A stretch of 64,000 nucleotides of DNA from Oscillospiraceae bacterium (lineage in GTDB: Bacteria > Bacillota > Clostridia > Oscillospirales > Acutalibacteraceae). Positions 44,042 to 52,862 of the stretch are shown here, piece by piece. Position numbers and translations under genes: made by a program. Where the stretch lies: positions 30,677-94,676 of the forward strand of contig SVPC01000004.1 of the NCBI GenBank assembly GCA_015066095.1, written 5' to 3'. Each line of letters opens with the position of its first letter. The first letter of the stretch is position 1. A model generated the notes under the pieces. The model saw nothing but the letters and a program-made list of their open reading frames with translations, made no database searches and was not told the origin of the DNA.

Positions 44042-45322
44042 ATGAAAACAAAACTTGGTGTACGTTTTTGGTTGGCGCTTACAATTTTTAGTCTTATGGG
44101 GCAAATTGCCTGGGTTGTAGAAAATATGTATTTTAATGTATTTATCTACAAAATGTTCAATGCCAGTGCCGGTGATATTTCAAATATGGTTATGGCATCT
44201 GCCATTACTGCAACACTCACAACTGTTTTTATGGGCGCTTTGTCAGATAAAATAGGCAAACGAAAATTATTTATTTGCACAGGTTATATTCTTTGGGGTA
44301 TCTCTATTTTCAGTTTTGTGTTGCTACGCGAAGATATTATAAGCAAAACCTTTGGCACTACCCTAACGGCAGCCACAATAGGTGTTAGCCTTACCATTAT
44401 ACTTGATTGTGTTATGACCTTTTTCGGCTCTACCGCAAACGATGCAGCTTTTAATGCGTGGCTTACCGACTCTACCGACCAAACAAACCGTGGTGCGGCA
44501 GAGGGCATAAATGCTATGATGCCGCTTGTTAGCATACTCGTAGTATTCGGCGGTTTTATGTTTTTCGATTTAGAAAAAGCATCCAGTTGGTCACTTATTT
44601 TTACAATTATTGGTGTACTTGTGACAGCTATTGGTATAATAGGCTTCTTTATAATCAAAGAGCCAAGTGTAACCCCCGTCAAAGAATCTTACATAAAGGG
44701 TATTATTTATGGCTTCAGACCCCAAACAATAAAACAAAATACAAAACTTTATATTTCGCTTTTAGCCTTTATTATCTTTAATATTTCTATCCAGATTTTT
44801 ATGCCCTATCTCATTATATATTACGAAGTAACCCTCAAAATGACCGACTATGTACTTATAATGGCACCTGCCATAATAATCGCTTCGGTTGTAACGGCTT
44901 TTTGGGGTAAAGTGTACGATAAAAAAGGCTTTGCTTTTTCGGGAATTATTGCAGTTTTCACCTTAATTTTAGGTTATATCATATTATTCTTCACCACATC
45001 TACTGCACCTGTATTTTTAGGTTCGCTTTTAATGATGAGTGGTTATCTTGCAGGTATGGCAGTGTTCGGTGCGGTTATTAGAGATAACACTCCCGAAGGT
45101 TTTTCGGGCAGATTACAAGGCGTACGCATTTTCTCACAGGTGCTCATTCCCGGTGTTGTAGGTCCTAAAATAGGTGAAATGGTGCTAAAAAATGCCGACC
45201 GCATAACAAACAACGACGGTACACAATCTTTTGTGCCTAACCAGTACATATTTTTAGCCGCCTTAATTGCGGTAGTTTTGGTTATTCCCTTTTTCATAAA
45301 CCGTAAAAGGAGTAAAATATGA
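44042..45322 (+). CDS. MFS transporter, probably for a sugar
   Basis: About 426 residues with 12 hydrophobic segments. The loop between helices 2 and 3 holds GALSDKIGKRKLFI, the MFS signature. The start is the ATG after AGAGGTG; the track ORF begins at a GTG inside the SD. Its end overlaps the PfkB-family kinase gene by four bases, so import and phosphorylation of one sugar are probably coupled. The sequence resembles SLC45/oligosaccharide-type carriers, but the substrate is not readable. Confidence 0.85.
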   Translation: MKTKLGVRFWLALTIFSLMGQIAWVVENMYFNVFIYKMFNASAGDISNMVMASAITATLTTVFMGALSDKIGKRKLFICTGYILWGISIFSFVLLREDIISKTFGTTLTAATIGVSLTIILDCVMTFFGSTANDAAFNAWLTDSTDQTNRGAAEGINAMMPLVSILVVFGGFMFFDLEKASSWSLIFTIIGVLVTAIGIIGFFIIKEPSVTPVKESYIKGIIYGFRPQTIKQNTKLYISLLAFIIFNISIQIFMPYLIIYYEVTLKMTDYVLIMAPAIIIASVVTAFWGKVYDKKGFAFSGIIAVFTLILGYIILFFTTSTAPVFLGSLLMMSGYLAGMAVFGAVIRDNTPEGFSGRLQGVRIFSQVLIPGVVGPKIGEMVLKNADRITNNDGTQSFVPNQYIFLAALIAVVLVIPFFINRKRSKI

Positions 45323-46215
45323 TATATACCGTAACACTTAATCCGTCACTTGATTATGTGGCTTTTTGTGATACATTTAACTTTGGCAAAACCAACCGCA
45401 CTAATAACGAATATGTCGTCCCCGGCGGAAAAGGTCTTAACATTTCTATTTTACTCTCGCGACTCGGCGACGATACCTGTGCTTTAGGTTTTACGGGCGG
45501 TTTTACAGGCAAAGAACTCACCCGACTGCTTAATAAAGAAGGTATAAATTGCGATTTTCAAGATGTGGCGCAAAGCACCCGAATAAATATAAAATTAAGT
45601 TGTAATAAAATAACTGAATTTAATGCAAGCGGAATAACACTTGATAATAACAAAATAAACGCACTTAAAGAAAAACTAAAAACCTTAAAATCGGGCGACT
45701 GGCTTTGTCTTTCAGGCAGCATACCAAAAGGCGCCGACATATCTATATACCACGATTTGGCTCTTTGTGTACCGCAAGGTGTAAAGGTGGTAATCGACGC
45801 CGTAGGTAAACCGCTTATAGAAGCGCTAAAAGTAAAACCTTTCCTTATAAAGCCTAATATTGACGAATTGTGTGATATATTTGAGTGCGAAATCAAAACA
45901 CAAGAAGAAATCATATTTTATGCTAAAAAATTAAAAGATATGGGCGCACAAAATGTTTTGGTGTCTTTAGGTGAAGACGGCGCACTGCTTTTAGATGATA
46001 CGGGTAAAATACACACAACAAAACCGCCTAAAGGCAAGGCTGTAAACACCGTTGCGGCAGGCGATTCTATGATAGCAGGTTTTATTCATCAGTTCATTAA
46101 AACAAACGACTATGCCGATTCGCTTAAATTTGCTACCGCCAGTGGCAGCGCCACCGCCTTTTCCCCGTGGATAGCGAAACCCGAACTTATTGAACAATTA
46201 TATAAAACACTATAA
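45319..46215 (+). CDS. 1-phosphofructokinase / tagatose-6-phosphate kinase family (PfkB)
   Basis: The product has 298 residues. MIYTVTLNPSLDYV is the usual opening of the FruK/LacC group, and VVPGGKGLNISILLSRLG is the PfkB substrate-binding motif. The catalytic loop, normally NTxGAGDS, reads NTVAAGDSMIAGF with Ala for the first Gly, a frequent variant in FruK-like enzymes; the Asp base is kept. GGAG precedes the ATG, which overlaps the transporter stop. Whether it acts on fructose-1-phosphate or tagatose-6-phosphate cannot be told. There is no PTS gene nearby. Confidence 0.88.
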   Translation: MIYTVTLNPSLDYVAFCDTFNFGKTNRTNNEYVVPGGKGLNISILLSRLGDDTCALGFTGGFTGKELTRLLNKEGINCDFQDVAQSTRINIKLSCNKITEFNASGITLDNNKINALKEKLKTLKSGDWLCLSGSIPKGADISIYHDLALCVPQGVKVVIDAVGKPLIEALKVKPFLIKPNIDELCDIFECEIKTQEEIIFYAKKLKDMGAQNVLVSLGEDGALLLDDTGKIHTTKPPKGKAVNTVAAGDSMIAGFIHQFIKTNDYADSLKFATASGSATAFSPWIAKPELIEQLYKTL

Positions 46216-46217
46216 AA

Positions 46218-46258
46218 CAAATAGGTATGCTACACAAAAAGTATAGCATACCTATTTT
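46218..46258. terminator. Bidirectional intrinsic terminator
   Basis: AAATAGGTATGCTA pairs with TAGCATACCTATTT, between the convergent PfkB-family and clpC genes. Confidence 0.85.
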
Positions 46259-48694
46259 TTACAGTCCACATTTTTCAAAGGTAAATTCACCGTTTTGGAC
46301 AGCGCACAAAACCGTATCTCCCGAAGCAAAATCGCCCGATAAAATTCTCTCGCTGAAAGCATCTTCTATTTTACTTTGAATTTCGCGGCGAAGCGGTCTT
46401 GCACCATAGATTGCATCAAAACCTTTTTCGGCAAGTACAGACTTAACCGTATCGGCAAATTTGAGTTCGATTCCGATATTTTCAACCCTTCCCGCAAGGT
46501 TTTTAAGCATCTTTTCGGCAATTTCTTGGGTCTCATCTTTTGAAAGTTTGCTAAATACTATAACATCATCCACGCGGTTTAAAAATTCGGGGCGGAATGT
46601 ACTTTTAAGTTCACCCAAAACCTTTTCCTTAACATCGGTATTATCATCATTTTGCGCAAAACCGAAACTTATTTTTTTATCAGTTATAAGCCTTGCGCCC
46701 ACATTTGATGTCATTATTATTACAGTATTTTTAAAGTCGACCTTTCTGCCCTGACTGTCGGTCAAAATGCCGTCTTCCAAAATCTGAAGAAGCATATTAA
46801 ACACATCGGGGTGAGCCTTTTCAATCTCGTCAAAAAGCACTACGGAATATGGGTTGCGACGCACCTTTTCGGTAAGTTGACCGCCTTCTTCAAAGCCAAC
46901 ATAACCGGGAGGCGAACCCACAAGACGCGATACTGTATGCTTTTCCATATATTCGGACATATCAAGTCTTATCATCATATTTTCATCGCCAAACATACTC
47001 TCGGCAAGTGCTTTACAAAGTTCGGTTTTACCCACACCAGTAGGACCTAAAAATATAAACGAACCAATCGGTCTTTTGGGGTCTTTTAGTCCCACCCTAC
47101 CCCGACGGATAGCCTTTGCAACCGCGATAACCGCTTCATTTTGACCTACAATTCGGTTATGCAGTTCACTTTCAAGATTTAAAAGCCTTTCGCTTTCTTC
47201 ACGGGTAAGTTCTTGGACAGGCACACCTGTCCAACCCGAAACTATAAGAGCTATATCCTTTGTTGTTACAGTGCCGTTAGAATGGTTATTTTCATTCTGC
47301 CACTTTTCTTTTTCGGCTTCATAACTTTTTTTAAGATTATTTTCTTTATCTCTAAGCGCTGCCGCTTTTTCGAACTCTTGAGCCCCTATAGCCTCTTCTT
47401 TTTCGCTTTGTGCATTTTCAATTTTGCCCTCAAGTTCTTTCAAAATTTCAGGCATTTCGCACCCTGCAAGACGCACACGCGAACCCGCTTCATCTATAAG
47501 GTCAATCGCCTTGTCCGGTAAAAATCTATCGGTTATATAACGCGATGACAGTTCTACCGCACTTTTAAGTGCTTCATCGGTAATTTCCACCTTGTGATGC
47601 GCCTCATATTTAACGCGGAGACCTTTTAAAATAAGATATGCATCTTCCTTACTGGGCTCTGCTACCGTAACGGGTTGGAAACGGCGTTCCAATGCCGAAT
47701 CTTTTTCAATATTCTTTCGGTACTCTGAAATAGTAGTAGCGCCAATTAACTGAAATTCTCCGCGAGCCAACGATGGTTTTAAAATATTAGCCGCATCGGT
47801 AGAGCCTTCGGCAGAACCTGCACCAATTATGGTGTGAACTTCGTCTATAAAAAGAATAACATCCTTTGCTTTTACAACCTCGTCAACCACGGCTTTTATG
47901 CGTTCCTCGAAATCTCCCCGATACTTTGTACCTGCAACCATACTTGTTAAATCAAGAGTGAAAAGCCGTTTGTTTTGTAAAATTTCAGGTACATTTTTAT
48001 CTACTATTTTTTGTGCCAAACCCTCTATAATAGCAGTTTTACCCACACCCGGCTCACCTATAAGACAAGGGTTATTTTTGGTGCGGCGGCAAAGAATTTG
48101 TATAATTCTTTCCACTTCACTATCTCTGCCTATAACAGGGTCTATCTTGCCTTTTTTTGCATTTTCCGTTAAATCAACACCATATTTGGATAATGTGGGC
48201 GTCTTGTTATCTTTGGTTTTTTCGGGTTCCTTGTTCATATTACCGTTACACTCTATTCCTGAATCTTTTAAAACAGAACTTGTAAGCATAGCAACATCTA
48301 CACCCAAATCTCCCAAAAAACGTATGGCATAGTTATCGCCGTCAGACAAAATGCCAATAAGCAAATGTTCAGTTCCAACACTCTTTTTACCAAGACTATG
48401 TGCACCATTCATAGCAGATTCTATAACCCTTTTTGCTCGTGGTGTAAAATAATCGGGTGAAAGTTTGCTGGGTGTTCCACAACCTATCTGTATACGAATA
48501 AGTTGCTCTATTTTTTCGGCAGTCACTCCGTTTTTTTCCATAACCGCCGAAGCTACACCACCGCCTATTTTTAATAGCCCCAAAAGTAAATGTTCACTGC
48601 CAACATAAGTATGTCCAAACTCACCTGCCAAATTTATTGCTTGATTAAGCGCTTCATTAGCTTTTGATGTAAATCCGTTAAAATTGTATTTCAT
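46259..48694 (-). CDS. clpC: ClpC ATPase
   Basis: The product has 811 residues. Two N-terminal Clp_N repeats (LNQAINLAGEFGHTYVGSEHLLLGLL and KSVGTEHLLIGIL) are followed by AAA+ domain 1 (GEPGVGKTAIIEG), a UVR/M-domain (AAALRDKENNL) and AAA+ domain 2 (LGPTGVGKTELCKAL). The UVR segment and operon identify ClpC rather than ClpA or ClpB. It unfolds substrates for ClpP, including proteins marked by arginine phosphorylation from McsB. It is last in the ctsR operon. Confidence 0.95.
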   Translation of the reverse strand: MKYNFNGFTSKANEALNQAINLAGEFGHTYVGSEHLLLGLLKIGGGVASAVMEKNGVTAEKIEQLIRIQIGCGTPSKLSPDYFTPRAKRVIESAMNGAHSLGKKSVGTEHLLIGILSDGDNYAIRFLGDLGVDVAMLTSSVLKDSGIECNGNMNKEPEKTKDNKTPTLSKYGVDLTENAKKGKIDPVIGRDSEVERIIQILCRRTKNNPCLIGEPGVGKTAIIEGLAQKIVDKNVPEILQNKRLFTLDLTSMVAGTKYRGDFEERIKAVVDEVVKAKDVILFIDEVHTIIGAGSAEGSTDAANILKPSLARGEFQLIGATTISEYRKNIEKDSALERRFQPVTVAEPSKEDAYLILKGLRVKYEAHHKVEITDEALKSAVELSSRYITDRFLPDKAIDLIDEAGSRVRLAGCEMPEILKELEGKIENAQSEKEEAIGAQEFEKAAALRDKENNLKKSYEAEKEKWQNENNHSNGTVTTKDIALIVSGWTGVPVQELTREESERLLNLESELHNRIVGQNEAVIAVAKAIRRGRVGLKDPKRPIGSFIFLGPTGVGKTELCKALAESMFGDENMMIRLDMSEYMEKHTVSRLVGSPPGYVGFEEGGQLTEKVRRNPYSVVLFDEIEKAHPDVFNMLLQILEDGILTDSQGRKVDFKNTVIIMTSNVGARLITDKKISFGFAQNDDNTDVKEKVLGELKSTFRPEFLNRVDDVIVFSKLSKDETQEIAEKMLKNLAGRVENIGIELKFADTVKSVLAEKGFDAIYGARPLRREIQSKIEDAFSERILSGDFASGDTVLCAVQNGEFTFEKCGL

Positions 48695-48708
48695 ATCTTC
48701 TCCTTATT

Positions 48709-49716
48709 CTAACTAAAGGCTTCGCGCACCATATTTGCTCTGTTAATATCTCGGTCTTGGGGCTCCATAATACCGTATTTTTGCATAAGCATATAAGGTT
48801 GCGCCTCAATAAGCACCCTTATAGGCGACGCTTCGATATTAAGTATGCCCATACTTTTACCAAGTTTAACACTTGATAACAAATTCATCATTTCACCGCT
48901 TGTAAGTATACGCGCATTTTGAAGCGTGCCCAAAGACCTGAAACATATATCTTCAAGTTCGGTCTTTTTAAGTTTTTTACGTGCTTCAAGTTCTTTTTCT
49001 ATAAGTTGCGTTGTTATAATTTTTAAATTGTCAAGTGCATTATTTTCACTAAGTCCCAATGTTATTTGATTAGACACTTGATAAAGTGCAGCGGCAGATT
49101 TAGAACCTTCGCCATAAAGACCGCGCACAGTAAATCCAATTTTGCCAATAGAATTGCTAAGTTCTTCTATCTCTCCACCCCATTCGAGAGCCGGTAAATG
49201 AAGCATAACCGAAGCGCGAAGACCCGTACCCAAATTAGTGGGACATTCGGTCAAAAAGCCCAAACGACTATCAAATGCAAAGGGCAAATTAGCACAAAGC
49301 AAAGAATCTATTTGCTCGGCTATATCATACGCTCCAGTAAGGTTATGACCCGAAAGAATAACCTGTATCCTTATATGGTCTTCTTCCCCTATCATAATAC
49401 TTATGCTTTCATCTGCCGACAGTATGATAGCGCTCGGCTCGGTAATACCTGCAAATTCGGGGCTTATAATATGACGTTCAACCATTGCATATTTTTGTGT
49501 ATCGGGAACATCGCACATATCGATATATTTAAGGCTTTTTGCAAAAGGTGTATTGCTTTCGATTATGGCTTTCTTTACCTTTTGGTTAAGTTCTATGCGT
49601 TGTTCGGTAGTCATTTTTGAAGGAAACGGCAAACCCTTTAAATTACGCGCTAAACGAATTCGACTACTCACCGCAATATCGTTGGTATCTGTAGCATTTT
49701 TATACCAATTACTCAT
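48709..49716 (-). CDS. mcsB: Protein arginine kinase McsB
   Basis: The product has 335 residues. McsB phosphorylates arginines to mark proteins for ClpCP. The guanido-kinase fold is recognised by SSRIRLARNLKGLPFP at the N-terminus and LTECPTNLGTGLRASVMLHLP around the conserved Cys. It overlaps mcsA by eight bases and is followed by clpC 14 bases later. Confidence 0.95.
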   Translation of the reverse strand: MSNWYKNATDTNDIAVSSRIRLARNLKGLPFPSKMTTEQRIELNQKVKKAIIESNTPFAKSLKYIDMCDVPDTQKYAMVERHIISPEFAGITEPSAIILSADESISIMIGEEDHIRIQVILSGHNLTGAYDIAEQIDSLLCANLPFAFDSRLGFLTECPTNLGTGLRASVMLHLPALEWGGEIEELSNSIGKIGFTVRGLYGEGSKSAAALYQVSNQITLGLSENNALDNLKIITTQLIEKELEARKKLKKTELEDICFRSLGTLQNARILTSGEMMNLLSSVKLGKSMGILNIEASPIRVLIEAQPYMLMQKYGIMEPQDRDINRANMVREAFS

Positions 49717-50197
49717 TTGTCTGCGCCTCCATTTCCTTGATTTTATCCCTTATAACTGCCGCTTGTTCATACTTTTCCTGTGCTACAAGACGGCTGAGTT
49801 CATTTCTCAAATCTTCTACTGTTTGTTCTTTGGGTTTTACCACCAAAGGTGCATTATTCGGAATTTTACCGATGTGCTTGGTACTGCCGTGCACCCTTTT
49901 AAGATAAGGTATAAGTTGGTCGTAAAACACATCGTAACACTCACCACAGCCTACTTTCCCGCACTTTGCAATATCGGAAAATGTACTGCCGCAAACAGGA
50001 CATTTTTTCATATCCATCATATCCTGCTTTTGGGTTATATCACCAAACATAGAAGCCAACATTCCCGTAAGACTGTTAGTGCCGTAACCGTAAAGTGCCG
50101 CACACTCTGCGCATAAATTATATTCTCTGGCCACGCCGTTAACCACCGATTTAATATGTGTGGTTGCATGGTTTTTTCCACATTTTTCACAAAACAT
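49709..50197 (-). CDS. mcsA: McsA, activator of McsB
   Basis: The product has 162 residues. Two zinc-binding units are visible (MFCEKCGKNHATTHIK with NLCAECA, and CPVCGSTF with CGECYDVF), followed by a UVR motif near the C-terminus (VAQEKYEQAAVIRDKIKEME). McsA binds metals and activates McsB. It lies between ctsR and mcsB in the classical order. Confidence 0.93.
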   Translation of the reverse strand: MFCEKCGKNHATTHIKSVVNGVAREYNLCAECAALYGYGTNSLTGMLASMFGDITQKQDMMDMKKCPVCGSTFSDIAKCGKVGCGECYDVFYDQLIPYLKRVHGSTKHIGKIPNNAPLVVKPKEQTVEDLRNELSRLVAQEKYEQAAVIRDKIKEMEAQTNE

Positions 50198-50209
50198 AAA
50201 AGTTACCTC

Positions 50210-50662
50210 CTAAATCTGACTCAAAAGCATTTGCTTAAGCAGTGCCGCGCGTAAAGTATCACGAAGCACTGGCGGAACCGATTGCATAACCGTATTAGAA
50301 ACCGCCGCGTACATAAGGTCGGCCTGTTTTTTATCTATAATATCGGCCTGCAAGCAATTCTCGATTACAATTCTTGTAGTAAGTGCGTCTATCTGCGCAC
50401 CTATAGAATTTATTATATGCATAAGGGCGGTTGTATTTTTCATCATTACGCGCTTTATTCTTATATATCCCCCACCACCTCGGCGGCTTTCTATAATATA
50501 ACCGTGTTCGGGGGTAAAGCGTGAAGATAAAACATAATTTATCTGACTTGGGGCACAACCGAATAGGTTTGCAAATTCATTACGCTGAATTTCGGCGGTG
50601 TTTACCTCCGATTCGTTAAGCATTCTAATAATTTCCTTTGTTATCAAATCACTAAGTCGCAT
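50210..50662 (-). CDS. ctsR: Transcriptional repressor CtsR
   Basis: The product has 150 residues, typical of CtsR, the heat-sensitive repressor of class III heat-shock genes. The N-terminal winged helix contains RNEFANLFGCAPSQINYVLSSRF and the wing ESRRGGGGYIRI, whose glycines are the thermosensor. It is first in ctsR-mcsA-mcsB-clpC and should repress its own promoter, which carries two matching operators. AAAAGGAG precedes the ATG. Confidence 0.96.
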   Translation of the reverse strand: MRLSDLITKEIIRMLNESEVNTAEIQRNEFANLFGCAPSQINYVLSSRFTPEHGYIIESRRGGGGYIRIKRVMMKNTTALMHIINSIGAQIDALTTRIVIENCLQADIIDKKQADLMYAAVSNTVMQSVPPVLRDTLRAALLKQMLLSQI

Positions 50663-50675
50663 TTGTTTTCTCCTT

Positions 50676-50692
50676 TTTGACCTTCTCTGACT
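50676..50692 (-). promoter_or_regulatory. CtsR operator, downstream box
   Basis: On the minus strand AGTCAGA-GAA-GGTCAAA matches the tandem heptad consensus RGTCAAANANRGTCAAA in all but one core base. It lies at about +5 to +20 of the transcript. Confidence 0.8.
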
Positions 50693-50695
50693 TTT

Positions 50696-50723
50696 ATTAT
50701 ACCTAAAAGTCAGGAAAAGTCAA
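50696..50723 (-). promoter_or_regulatory. Sigma-A promoter of the ctsR operon
   Basis: TTGACT, a 16-base spacer and TATAAT read toward ctsR. CtsR boxes lie on both sides. Confidence 0.85.
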
Positions 50724-50724
50724 T
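50708..50724 (+). promoter_or_regulatory. CtsR operator, box overlapping the -35
   Basis: On the plus strand AGTCAGG-AAA-AGTCAAT is a second, less perfect tandem heptad in the opposite orientation. It covers the -35 hexamer and part of the spacer. Confidence 0.65.
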
Positions 50725-50794
50725 ACCTAATTTTTGTAACACCGAAATTTTTTCCGCATAGTATGTGATGAAGACAAAAAAGGAGGTCTTTTTA

Positions 50795-50917
50795 ATGTGT
50801 AATAATAATGGTTGTACTTGGATTATCATCTTAATCCTCATCCTCTTCTGCTGCGGCGGTTGGGGCGGCAACAACAACGGTTGCGGCTGTGACAACGGTT
50901 GCAATTCTTGTTGCTAA
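50795..50917 (+). CDS. Tiny cysteine/glycine/asparagine-rich membrane peptide
   Basis: The 40-codon gene is absent from the ORF track. The peptide begins MCNNNGCTW, has a hydrophobic helix IIILILILF, and ends in a tail rich in Gly, Asn and Cys (GCGCDNGCNSCC); nine of 40 residues are Cys. AAGGAGG lies eight bases before the ATG and a strong terminator follows, so it is very likely real. It resembles YjcZ-type small proteins of Firmicutes in its layout, but the Cys content is unusual. Function unknown; metal binding is a guess. Confidence 0.8.
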   Translation: MCNNNGCTWIIILILILFCCGGWGGNNNGCGCDNGCNSCC

Positions 50918-50922
50918 TTCAT

Positions 50923-50960
50923 AAAAAACAAACCCCCGTGTGAACGGGGGTTTGTTTTTT
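50923..50960. terminator. Bidirectional intrinsic terminator
   Basis: AAAAAACAAACCCCCG pairs with CGGGGGTTTGTTTTTT around a six-base loop. It ends both the small peptide gene and the aromatic operon. Confidence 0.92.
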
Positions 50961-50967
50961 ATACATT

Positions 50968-52005
50968 TTATAACTTATCAGCTATTTCCAAAATAAGTTT
51001 TTGTGTTTTTTCCCAACCAAGACAAGGGTCTGTTATTGATTTACCGAAAATATGCTCTTCTGCCTTACAAGCACCGTCTTCAATATAACTTTCAATCATA
51101 AGACCTTTTACAAGGTGCTTAATATCGTTATTGTGATTGCGCGAATGTACCACTTCTTTTGCAATACGTATTTGCTCTAAATACTTTTTACCCGAATTTG
51201 CATGGTTGGTGTCCACAACAACGGCAGGATTTACAAGTCCTGATTTTTCATAAAGAGCATTAAGATTCATCAAATCTTCGTAATGATAATTAGAAACATT
51301 TTTACCCGCAAAATCTACATAACCGCGCAAAATTGCATGCGTAAGCGGGTTACCGCTACTCTCTACTTCCCAACCGCGGTATAAATAGGTATGGCTTGAC
51401 TGACCTGCTTTAATAGAATTCATCATAACAGTAAGGTCACCGCTTGTGGGGTTTTTCATACCAACAGGCTCATCAATACCACTAGCAACAAGACGATGTT
51501 GTTGATTTTCGGTAGAACGCGCACCAACTGCCACATAAGCCAATAAATCAGACAAGTAACGATGGTTTTCGGGGTATAACATCTCGTCAGCACAAGTAAA
51601 ACCATAATCTTTAAGAGCAGTAAGATGCAAATCACGAATAGCAATAATACCCTTTAACATATCTGGTGCGGTTTCGGGGTCGGGCTGATGAAGCATACCC
51701 TTATACCCTTCACCCGTTGTACGCGGCTTATTGGTATAAATACGCGGAATAATTATTATTTTATCTTTAACCTTATCTTCTACAAGGCGAAGACGCGAAA
51801 TATATTCAAGTACAGGGTCTTTATGGTCGGCAGAACAAGGACCGATTACCAAAATAAATTTATCAGATTCACCATTAAATACCGCCTTTATTTCCTTGGC
51901 TCTCTCATCGCGTACCTTTTCCATTTGAGCGCTCAAAGCATACTGCTTTTTAATTTCTTGCGGAATGGGTAACTTTTTGTGGAAATTCATACTCATTTTA
52001 ATCAC
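50968..52005 (-). CDS. aroF: 3-deoxy-7-phosphoheptulonate synthase (class I, AroFGH-type)
   Basis: The product has up to 345 residues. It condenses PEP and erythrose-4-phosphate, the first step of the shikimate pathway. Hallmarks are VIGPCSADH, RIYTNKPRTTGEGYKG, GARSTENQQHR, NPTSGDL and VDTNHANSGK. The N-terminal extension marks the E. coli-like feedback-inhibited class. The track start is a GTG overlapping the tyrA stop; an ATG three codons later (MSMNF) is equally possible. It is the last gene of the aromatic operon, directly before the terminator. Confidence 0.93.
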   Translation of the reverse strand: MIKMSMNFHKKLPIPQEIKKQYALSAQMEKVRDERAKEIKAVFNGESDKFILVIGPCSADHKDPVLEYISRLRLVEDKVKDKIIIIPRIYTNKPRTTGEGYKGMLHQPDPETAPDMLKGIIAIRDLHLTALKDYGFTCADEMLYPENHRYLSDLLAYVAVGARSTENQQHRLVASGIDEPVGMKNPTSGDLTVMMNSIKAGQSSHTYLYRGWEVESSGNPLTHAILRGYVDFAGKNVSNYHYEDLMNLNALYEKSGLVNPAVVVDTNHANSGKKYLEQIRIAKEVVHSRNHNNDIKHLVKGLMIESYIEDGACKAEEHIFGKSITDPCLGWEKTQKLILEIADKL

Positions 52006-52862
52006 ACTTTCTTATTGAATTCACGGCGGCGCTTGGTAGAAAGTCGCATCATATCACGCATTCCGTCACGATCGTCATTGTTAATAAAATTATATAATTT
52101 ATCAAATGTTTCGCGGTAGATGTCCATTTGCTCTAGAAGGGCTTGTTTGTTGGATAAAAACAACTCACTCCACATTTCGTCGTTTATATTTGCTATTCGG
52201 GTCAAATCTCTGAAAGAGTCACCTGTGTACTCCACCAAATCGGGGTCATCGCTCGAACACATAAGCGAAACGGCTATGCAGTGGGTAAGCTGTGACAAAA
52301 ACGCTATCATTTTGTCGTGCTTTTCTACCGACAAAACCGCCACTTTAGCAAAGCCCAAAAGTTCACCCAAATTACTACATAGTTCGATAGCTTCTTGGGT
52401 GTTCTTTTCGGTAGGAACTACAATATAGTTAGCACCTTTAAAAATAGCATCGTCACTGTTTTCTACACCCGAAACTTCTTTACCTGCCATAGGGTGTGCG
52501 GCGATATATTCTACATCACTTCGTAAAATACTCTGAATTTCGTCAACCACACAACCCTTAACACCCGTAACATCAGTAAGCACTGCACCGCTTTTAAAAT
52601 GCTGTTGGTTTTCCTTTACCCACTTTATAAAAATGTGCGGATAAAGTGCAAAAACCACAATATCGGCTTTACCTATAAGTTTAGGGTCAATTTCAGTTGT
52701 GCCGTTATCAATAATGCCGTGTTCCAAAGCATAATCAATCGATGACTGTTCTTTGGTAATAGCATTAACCTCGAAACCTAATTTTTTAAGACCTTTAGCA
52801 TAACTACCGCCGAGGAGCCCCAAACCCACTATCAAAATATTTAATTTTTTAATCAGTTTCAT
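52002..52862 (-). CDS. tyrA: Prephenate dehydrogenase
   Basis: About 286 residues. It oxidises and decarboxylates prephenate to 4-hydroxyphenylpyruvate for tyrosine. The Rossmann motif is LIVGLGLLGGSYAKGL, with AAHPMAGKEVSGVENS and SQLTHCIAVSL as conserved active-site stretches. There is no C-terminal ACT domain, so allosteric control by that route is not expected. The start is MKLIKKL with AGGA ten bases upstream; it overlaps the aroA end by 14 bases. Confidence 0.93.
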   Translation of the reverse strand: MKLIKKLNILIVGLGLLGGSYAKGLKKLGFEVNAITKEQSSIDYALEHGIIDNGTTEIDPKLIGKADIVVFALYPHIFIKWVKENQQHFKSGAVLTDVTGVKGCVVDEIQSILRSDVEYIAAHPMAGKEVSGVENSDDAIFKGANYIVVPTEKNTQEAIELCSNLGELLGFAKVAVLSVEKHDKMIAFLSQLTHCIAVSLMCSSDDPDLVEYTGDSFRDLTRIANINDEMWSELFLSNKQALLEQMDIYRETFDKLYNFINNDDRDGMRDMMRLSTKRRREFNKKV

